This document shows positions 5,122 to 10,876 of a stretch of DNA of 10,876 nucleotides, piece by piece (position 1 is the first letter of the stretch; each line of letters begins with the position of its first letter). Source of the DNA: Actinomycetes bacterium (lineage in GTDB: Bacteria > Actinomycetota > Coriobacteriia > Coriobacteriales > Eggerthellaceae); assembly GCA_023395755.1 (NCBI GenBank), contig JAEWYG010000220.1:1-10876 (forward strand), given 5' to 3'. The position numbers were made by a program, and so were the translations under genes. Under the pieces are notes generated by a model. It saw only the letters and a list, made by a program, of their open reading frames with translations, did not search any database and was not told the origin of the DNA.

Positions 5122-8100
5122 ATGGCGAGCGAGTCCATGAATGAGAACGAGAATAGCAACTTTGCGGAAACGCTGCATATTGGCATTGACGTGGGGTCAA
5201 CTACGGTGAAGTTGGCTATTTTGGACGAAGCCCACAAAGTGCACTTTTCGGTGTATCGTCGCCATCATGCTGACGTGCGTGCCACCATTGTGGAGGTGCT
5301 GGAGGAGGCTTCGGCTGAATTTGGACACAAGGCCATGACCATTGCCATCACGGGTTCGGGTGGACTTCTGCTGGCTCAGTGGTTGGGCGTCGAATTCGTG
5401 CAGGAGGTTATTGCCTCAAAGACGGCCGTTGAGACGTTTATCCCCCAGACGGATGTAGCTATCGAACTGGGTGGCGAAGATGCAAAAATCATCTATTTCG
5501 ATCAGGGCATCGAACAGCGTATGAACGGCACCTGTGCGGGCGGTACGGGTGCGTTTATCGATCAGATGGCTGTGCTCCTGAATACTAATGCGGGTGGTTT
5601 GAATGAGTTGGCAGCAAACAGTCAGACCATTTACCCTATCGCTAGTCGCTGTGGCGTGTTTGCTAAGACTGATGTGCAGCCGTTGTTGAACGAGGGTGCA
5701 CGCAAAGAGGATATTGCTGCATCCATTTTTCAGTCGGTAGTTACTCAGACGATTAGCGGTTTGGCGTGTGGTCGCCCTATTCGCGGTTATGTAGCGTTTT
5801 TAGGTGGTCCTTTGCAGTACTTGCCTGAGCTGCGCAAACGCTTCTATCAAACGCTCGAACTTGATGAGGAGCATCGTATCGTACCCGAAGATGCTCACTT
5901 GTTTGTGGCAAGCGGTTGTGCCATGGCTGGTGCGATGAGCGAAACGGTAAAGGCTGAGCTTCTCTCTGCGGTACTTGATCGCTTGAAAAACCTCGGCGAC
6001 ATTCAGGGTTCCGAAGTCGTGCGCTTGCCTCCTCTGTTTAAGAGCGCCGACGATTACGCAGCCTTCTCAGATCGTCATGCAACCGAAGTTGTGCGTCGTG
6101 CTGAGCTTATGGATTACGAAGGTACTGCTTACCTGGGTATTGACGCTGGATCTACCACGTTTAAGGCGGCGCTTATAGGCGAGGATGGCTCACTTCTGTG
6201 GTCGCATTATGCCAGCAATAAAGGTGACGTGTTGGGTTGCGCAAAGGCGGCTCTTGCGAATCTTTACAACGACCTTCCGGTCAGTGCCGACACGGGTGCA
6301 CGTCGCGTACGCATTGGGCACTCGTCGGTAACCGGTTATGGTGAACACTTGCTACTTGAGGCTTTGCGCGTGGACTCCGGCGAGATTGAAACGGTGGCCC
6401 ATCTGCGAGGTGCGCAAGAGATGCTGCCGGGCGTAGAATTTATCCTCGACATCGGTGGGCAGGACATGAAATGTCTGCGGGTGAAGGATGGTGTCATCGA
6501 CCACATCATGCTGAACGAGGCGTGTTCTTCGGGCTGCGGTAGCTTCATCGAGAGCTTTGCTACTGGTTTGAACCTTGATGTGGCTGAGTTTGCACAAACT
6601 GCCGTACGCGCCGAACGTCCCGTTGATCTGGGCAGCCGGTGTACGGTGTTCATGAACAGCCGTGTAAAGCAAGCGCAAAAAGAAGGTGCCACCGTGGGCG
6701 ACATTGCCGCGGGTTTGGCTATCTCTGTTATTAAAAACGCATTGTTTAAGGTTATTAAAATTCGAGATCCGCACGATGTGGGTACGAAGGTTATCGTGCA
6801 GGGTGGCACGTTCCTCAACGACGCCGTATTACGTGCGTTTGAGCAACTTTCCGAGGTTGAGGCCGTACGTCCAGATATTGCTGGCAATATGGGTGCGTTC
6901 GGTGCGGCCCTATTGGCGCGTGATCGCTATCACTCTGCTGTTGCGCAAGGACAGCGCAAGGCAGAGGCTGGGGCAGCATGGAGTTCGGAGTTCGATGGAG
7001 TTTCTTCGCCTACTGAGGTAGGGTCGTCTCTGCTTTCCCTTGAGCAGATTGAGGCTCTTGCTCCCACGCATAAGACACTGCGCTGCAAAGCGTGTGAGAA
7101 TCACTGCCTGCTTACGGTGAACGACTTTGGCATTGATGAGACGACCGGTAAGCGACGTCGGTTTATTACGGGCAATCGCTGCGAAAAGGGTGCGGGTACC
7201 CATGATGAGTCCAAGAATGTACCGAACCTTTATGAGTACAAATCAAACCGCTTGTTTGATTACGAGCCATTGACACCTAAGGCTGCTCCGCGCGGTTGCG
7301 TGGGTATTCCGCGCGCATTAAACTTGTACGAGAATTATCCGTTCTGGTTCACCTTCTTCACGCAGCTGGGCTTCAGTGTAATATTGAGTGATCCATCTAC
7401 AAAGAAGACGTATGAGGCGGGTATTGAATCCATGCCTTCTGAAAGCGTGTGCTATCCAGCAAAACTCAGTCATGGCCACATTATGAACCTGCTGGACAAG
7501 AATCCCGATTTCATCTGGTTTCCCTGTAGCAAATGGGAACGTCAGGAAGATGAAGGCGCAGGCAACCATTTCAACTGTCCTATTGTGGCTAGCTACCCTG
7601 AGGCGTTGCGCTTGAACATTGATGAATTACGCACGTCGGATGCGCAGTTGCTCACTCCTTGGCTACCTTACGATAAGAAGGAGCATCTGAAGAAGCGCCT
7701 GTTTGTGGAGTTAGTGCAAACTCACCCCGATCTCATGGGGGATGGTCCTGTGCCGACGCAAGCCGAGATAGATGCCGCTGTCGAAGCAGCATGGGCTGAG
7801 GACGAAGCTTTCAAACGTGATATTCGTGCTAAAGGCGAAGAGACGTTGCATTGGATGGAGCAGACGGGAACGCACGGTATTGTGTTGGCTGGTCGTCCAT
7901 ACCACAATGACCCCGAGATTAACCATGCCATTCCTGAGCTGCTTACCAGCTTTGGTTTGGCTGTGCTCACGGAGGACTCTATCGCACACTTGGGCACGCT
8001 TGAGCGCCCCATTCGTCTGGTGGACCAATGGATGTATCATACGCGCCTCTACGCAGCGGCGAAGGTTGCAACTGAGCGTGCCGATCTCGATCTTATTCAG

Positions 8101-9846
8101 ATGAACAGTTTTGGTTGTGGGCTCGACGCGCTTACGACCGATCAGGTACAGGAAATTCTTGAAGCTGCGGGCAAGGTGTATACCGTACTCAAGATTGATG
8201 AGGTGTCGAATCTAGGTGCGGCGCGTATTCGCGTACGTTCGTTGCTGGCTGCCCTGAAAGATCAGGCCGACGAGAGGGCTGAGGCCGATCGTATGCCGCG
8301 CGGCTGCCCCGCTGTCTCCTTCAACCCCGATACATTCATAGCTACGCCCGAAGCTGCCGTTGCTGCGCGGACGGGTGAGGTTGAAGGGGCCCTAGCTCAA
8401 AAGTTGGTTGTGAATCCGCCTAAGACGTTCGCCGAAAAGGCAACGCCCGGGGTGGTTGAGCGCATCCGTCAACGCGAGGGATCAACAACTGAGTTCCCGC
8501 GCGCGGTATTCACTCAGGAAATGAAGGATGCGGGCTATACTATCCTTTGTCCACAGATGGCGCCTATTCACTTTGAACTACTTGTTGAGGTATTCAAAAA
8601 GAACGGTTATAACTTCGAATTGCTTCCTTCGGTAGATCATGGTGCGGTTGATGCAGGCTTGAAGTATGTGAATAACGACATTTGCTATCCGTCTATTCTG
8701 GTTACGGGCCAGATTATGGAGGCGGTTATGTCGGGGAAATATGACACAGATAAGCTTGCTGTTATTATTACTCAGACGGGTGGTGGGTGCCGCGCTACAA
8801 ACTATATTTCGCTCATTCGTAAGGCGTTGGCCGCTGTCGGTTTGTCTCATGTGCCCGTAATCGCTCTATCTTTCAAAGATTTGGGGGAGGAGAACCCAGG
8901 CTTTAAGGTAACGCCATCTATGCTGTTGCAAGCTGCCTATTCTATCTTCTATGGCGATCTGCTTATGATGACACTGTACCGCACGCGTCCCTACGAGCAG
9001 GAGGCGGGCAGTGCTACTCGTCTGTATGACCACTGGATGACTGTATGTAAGGGTCAGCTTGCACGTGGGTTAAAGCATCGCGAGTTCAAAGATACGGCAC
9101 GTCGCATTGTGGAGGATTTCGACACGTTGCCGCTTGCTGGTGAGGGTTTAAAGCCGCGCGTTGGTGTGGTAGGCGAGATTCTAGTGAAGTTTCATCCCAC
9201 GGCAAATAATCAGATTGTGAAGGTGATTGAGCGCGAAGGCTGCGAGGCTGTTGTGCCTGGCTTAGCTGAATTCTTCCTGTTTGGTATGGCAGGTGGTATT
9301 TTCCAGAAAGATCCGCTTGGTCGTCCGGCGAAGGGTGCTGTTGGTTCTCGGATTGGTATTTGGGCTATTGCTAAACTGCGCGCATCCGTAACGAAGGCGC
9401 TTGCAAATTCATCACGTTTTGAGCCTCCCGCAGATATCTACGAGCTAGCTGAGTATGCCAGCGAGATACTGTCTCTTTGCAACTCGATGGGTGAGGGGTG
9501 GCTGCTCACCGCGGAGATGGTGGAACTTGTACGCACGGGTGCGCCCAATGTAGTGTGTACGCAGCCGTTCGCCTGTTTGCCAAACCACGTGGTGGGCAAA
9601 GCTGTGATTAAGGAGCTACGACGCCGCTACCCCGAGAGTAATATCGTGGCGGTAGACTACGACCCCGGTGCCTCTGAGGTAAACCAACTCAATCGCATCA
9701 AACTGATGATAGCGGTGGCGAAATCGAACCTCGCCGAGAAGGAAGCCGAGGCCAAAGCTGCACGTAACCGCTTCGTTGAGGCTGGTCGCACCCGCCCTGT
9801 GCAGGAGGACGGCGGCGTGCTTGAGGTGCAAACCGAGCAAGTATAG
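5122..9846 (+). CDS. Acyl-CoA dehydratase activase fusion protein: two BadF/HgdC-type ATPase domains plus COG3580/DUF2229 and COG3581 regions
   Basis: The protein has 1574 residues. The first activase domain (about 18-290) has GIDVGSTTVK (21-30), GGEDAK (117-122), CAGGTGAF (Cys138) and SRCGVFAKTD (Cys177). The second (about 336-605) has GIDAGSTTFK (339-348), GGQDMK (445-450), NEACSSGCGSF (Cys468) and SRCTVF (Cys507). Both thus keep the ATP-binding motifs and both cluster cysteines of HgdC-type activases. A Cys-rich segment follows (CKACENHC, 655-662, and Cys687). Then come a DUF2229/COG3580-like region with CYPAKLSHGH (777-786), FPC (802), GRPYHNDPE and NSFGCGLDA (Cys999), and a COG3581-like region from about 1130 with LCPQMAP, NDICYP (Cys1188), TGGGCRATNY (Cys1223) and CTQPFACLPNH. 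Family members use ATP hydrolysis to push one low-potential electron to an Fe-S partner; the exact substrate is unknown. The ATG at 5122 has AAAGGAG 6 nt upstream; an upstream TTG lacks support. It probably acts in the cytoplasm. Confidence 0.9.
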   Translation: MASESMNENENSNFAETLHIGIDVGSTTVKLAILDEAHKVHFSVYRRHHADVRATIVEVLEEASAEFGHKAMTIAITGSGGLLLAQWLGVEFVQEVIASKTAVETFIPQTDVAIELGGEDAKIIYFDQGIEQRMNGTCAGGTGAFIDQMAVLLNTNAGGLNELAANSQTIYPIASRCGVFAKTDVQPLLNEGARKEDIAASIFQSVVTQTISGLACGRPIRGYVAFLGGPLQYLPELRKRFYQTLELDEEHRIVPEDAHLFVASGCAMAGAMSETVKAELLSAVLDRLKNLGDIQGSEVVRLPPLFKSADDYAAFSDRHATEVVRRAELMDYEGTAYLGIDAGSTTFKAALIGEDGSLLWSHYASNKGDVLGCAKAALANLYNDLPVSADTGARRVRIGHSSVTGYGEHLLLEALRVDSGEIETVAHLRGAQEMLPGVEFILDIGGQDMKCLRVKDGVIDHIMLNEACSSGCGSFIESFATGLNLDVAEFAQTAVRAERPVDLGSRCTVFMNSRVKQAQKEGATVGDIAAGLAISVIKNALFKVIKIRDPHDVGTKVIVQGGTFLNDAVLRAFEQLSEVEAVRPDIAGNMGAFGAALLARDRYHSAVAQGQRKAEAGAAWSSEFDGVSSPTEVGSSLLSLEQIEALAPTHKTLRCKACENHCLLTVNDFGIDETTGKRRRFITGNRCEKGAGTHDESKNVPNLYEYKSNRLFDYEPLTPKAAPRGCVGIPRALNLYENYPFWFTFFTQLGFSVILSDPSTKKTYEAGIESMPSESVCYPAKLSHGHIMNLLDKNPDFIWFPCSKWERQEDEGAGNHFNCPIVASYPEALRLNIDELRTSDAQLLTPWLPYDKKEHLKKRLFVELVQTHPDLMGDGPVPTQAEIDAAVEAAWAEDEAFKRDIRAKGEETLHWMEQTGTHGIVLAGRPYHNDPEINHAIPELLTSFGLAVLTEDSIAHLGTLERPIRLVDQWMYHTRLYAAAKVATERADLDLIQMNSFGCGLDALTTDQVQEILEAAGKVYTVLKIDEVSNLGAARIRVRSLLAALKDQADERAEADRMPRGCPAVSFNPDTFIATPEAAVAARTGEVEGALAQKLVVNPPKTFAEKATPGVVERIRQREGSTTEFPRAVFTQEMKDAGYTILCPQMAPIHFELLVEVFKKNGYNFELLPSVDHGAVDAGLKYVNNDICYPSILVTGQIMEAVMSGKYDTDKLAVIITQTGGGCRATNYISLIRKALAAVGLSHVPVIALSFKDLGEENPGFKVTPSMLLQAAYSIFYGDLLMMTLYRTRPYEQEAGSATRLYDHWMTVCKGQLARGLKHREFKDTARRIVEDFDTLPLAGEGLKPRVGVVGEILVKFHPTANNQIVKVIEREGCEAVVPGLAEFFLFGMAGGIFQKDPLGRPAKGAVGSRIGIWAIAKLRASVTKALANSSRFEPPADIYELAEYASEILSLCNSMGEGWLLTAEMVELVRTGAPNVVCTQPFACLPNHVVGKAVIKELRRRYPESNIVAVDYDPGASEVNQLNRIKLMIAVAKSNLAEKEAEAKAARNRFVEAGRTRPVQEDGGVLEVQTEQV

Positions 9847-9867
9847 CAATCGCTGAAGAAGCAAAAA

Positions 9868-9907
9868 GGGGCTGTATCAAAAGTGATGCAGCCCCATCGT
9901 TATTTTT
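9868..9907 (+). terminator. Rho-independent terminator after the activase fusion
   Basis: GGGGCTGTATCA (9868-9879) pairs with TGATGCAGCCCC (9884-9895) over 12 bp with one G-T pair, around a 4-nt AAAG loop. A T-rich stretch ending in five T residues (9903-9907) follows. An A-run before the stem could allow weak function on the other strand. It closes the transcript 22 nt after the stop codon. Confidence 0.85.
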
Positions 9908-10876
9908 CATAGCATAGTTGCGTCCAAGGCTCTTTCTTTTGATGGTATTGTAGTGTCTTTAGGTCACATAAATAGCTATTGATCAGGTAATATGATACAA
10001 TTCACTTGTAGTTTAGACAGGAGGATTGTATATGCCGAAGCCTGTGTTTAAGCCTTGTATGCAACACCAGCCTATGCTGCTACCTCCCGATCTGTCAGAT
10101 CTTATAGATGCCAATCACTTGGTTCGGGTTGTTGACTCGGTAATTGATGCTATCGACACCCAAGAGCTCTATGCGCTCTATCCTGGCGGCGGCACCAGTT
10201 CTTATGATCCGAAAATGATGCTTAAGGTTATCGTATATGCCTATACGGTCGATATTTACTCATCCCGCAAGATTGAAAGAGCAACAAAGGAAAACATTCA
10301 CTTCATGTGGCTTTCTGGCATGACACCACTTGATCACATGACGATAAACCGCTTTAGAAGCGAGCGAATCCGTCCGGTGTTTGAATCGATCTTTACCCAA
10401 GTTGTTGGACTTTTAGCTGATAAAGGTCTCATCACGCTGGAGACATACTTTCTCGATGGTACAAAGATTGAAGCTAATGCAAACAAATACACCTTTGTCT
10501 GGAAGAAGTCTGTTGAGGGTTATCAGGCAAAACTTCGAGCCAAGGTGAGAGAGCACCTCGAAGAAATAGACCGTATCAACGAAGAGGAAGATAGGTTAGC
10601 CGAAGCTCTTCCCGAACCCGAAGAAGTAAGTGCAGAAGATATCGCCGAAGCTGCTCGGCGCATCAATGAAAAACTCAAAGCTCGCCCCAAAGACAAAGAA
10701 CTAAAACGAGCAAAGAAGGCCTTCGAGCAAGATTATCTGGTGCGCGCTCGTCGCTATGAAGAACAGCTCGACGTATTCCAAGAGCGCAGATCGTTTTCTA
10801 AGACAGACAATGACGCCACCTTCATGCGCATGAAGGAAGACCACATGGGCAACGGGCAGCTCAAAGCTGCCTATAA
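9908..10876 (+). mobile_element. IS1182-type insertion sequence, left part
   Basis: The element is recognised from its transposase. Its right end is outside the window, so the terminal inverted repeats and target duplication cannot be identified. The left boundary must lie between the terminator (9907) and the transposase start; that stretch is AT-rich and holds no other gene. Coordinates are the maximum extent visible. Confidence 0.65.
10032..10876 (+). CDS. IS1182-family transposase, N-terminal part
   Basis: The transposase moves the insertion sequence by a DDE mechanism. The first 281 residues are open to the window edge without a stop. It starts MPKPVFKPCMQHQP and shows the DUF772-type N-terminal domain: YDPKMMLKVIVYAY, SSRKIERATKENIHFMW and a DHMTINRFR motif. 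The motif FLDGTKIEANANKYTFVWKK carries the first catalytic aspartate (Asp142). After a charged, Glu/Lys-rich coiled region (about 165-250) comes SFSKTDNDATFMRMKEDHMG, typical of the second DDE block (Asp259 or Asp261), followed by GNGQLKAAY. The ATG at 10032 has AGGAGG about 7 nt upstream. Nothing shows it is broken; the rest is outside the window. Its A-rich codon use in the coiled region differs from the neighbouring genes, in keeping with a mobile origin. Confidence 0.9.
   Translation, partial: MPKPVFKPCMQHQPMLLPPDLSDLIDANHLVRVVDSVIDAIDTQELYALYPGGGTSSYDPKMMLKVIVYAYTVDIYSSRKIERATKENIHFMWLSGMTPLDHMTINRFRSERIRPVFESIFTQVVGLLADKGLITLETYFLDGTKIEANANKYTFVWKKSVEGYQAKLRAKVREHLEEIDRINEEEDRLAEALPEPEEVSAEDIAEAARRINEKLKARPKDKELKRAKKAFEQDYLVRARRYEEQLDVFQERRSFSKTDNDATFMRMKEDHMGNGQLKAAY

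Overview
The window looks like a stretch of chromosome from an anaerobic Gram-positive bacterium with roughly balanced base composition. Three things point that way. The biotin synthase has the cysteine pattern I associate with obligate anaerobes. There is an oxygen-sensitive acyl-CoA dehydratase-activase fusion of 1574 residues. The biotin genes are controlled by a BirA with a DNA-binding domain. A lineage such as Coriobacteriia (Eggerthella or Cryptobacterium relatives) would fit, but this is inference; Clostridia are not excluded.

Positions 1-4341 form a biotin module on the minus strand. Reading in the direction of transcription, birA (4106 to 3135) comes first, with its own promoter and a rho-independent terminator (3061-3102). 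Then come bioY, bioB, bioD and the N-terminal third of bioA, which runs off the left edge. BioA, BioD and BioB carry out the last three steps of biotin synthesis, BioY imports biotin, and BirA attaches biotin to carboxylases and senses its level. Two near-identical operator/promoter elements lie in front of birA and in front of bioY. They have the same half-sites, the same 14-nt gap and the same position over the -35 box, which indicates one BirA-biotin switch controlling both transcripts.

Positions 4234-9907 hold a plus-strand unit. It has a promoter with a perfect short palindrome just after the expected start site, a TetR-type regulator, a 51-nt gap with a dyad, and then the very large activase fusion (5122-9846). 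The fusion has two complete BadF/HgdC-like activase domains, a Cys-rich linker, and two regions related to COG3580/DUF2229 and COG3581. A strong hairpin terminator follows. The regulator most likely represses itself and perhaps the fusion gene. No separate dehydratase subunits are present, so the fusion may supply both the ATP-driven electron donor and the acceptor part.

Positions 9908-10876 hold the left part of an insertion sequence with an IS1182-type transposase that runs off the right edge. No rRNA, tRNA or CRISPR array was found. The most interesting points are the double-activase fusion with its dedicated TetR, the non-canonical auxiliary cluster site in BioB, and the matched pair of BirA operators.
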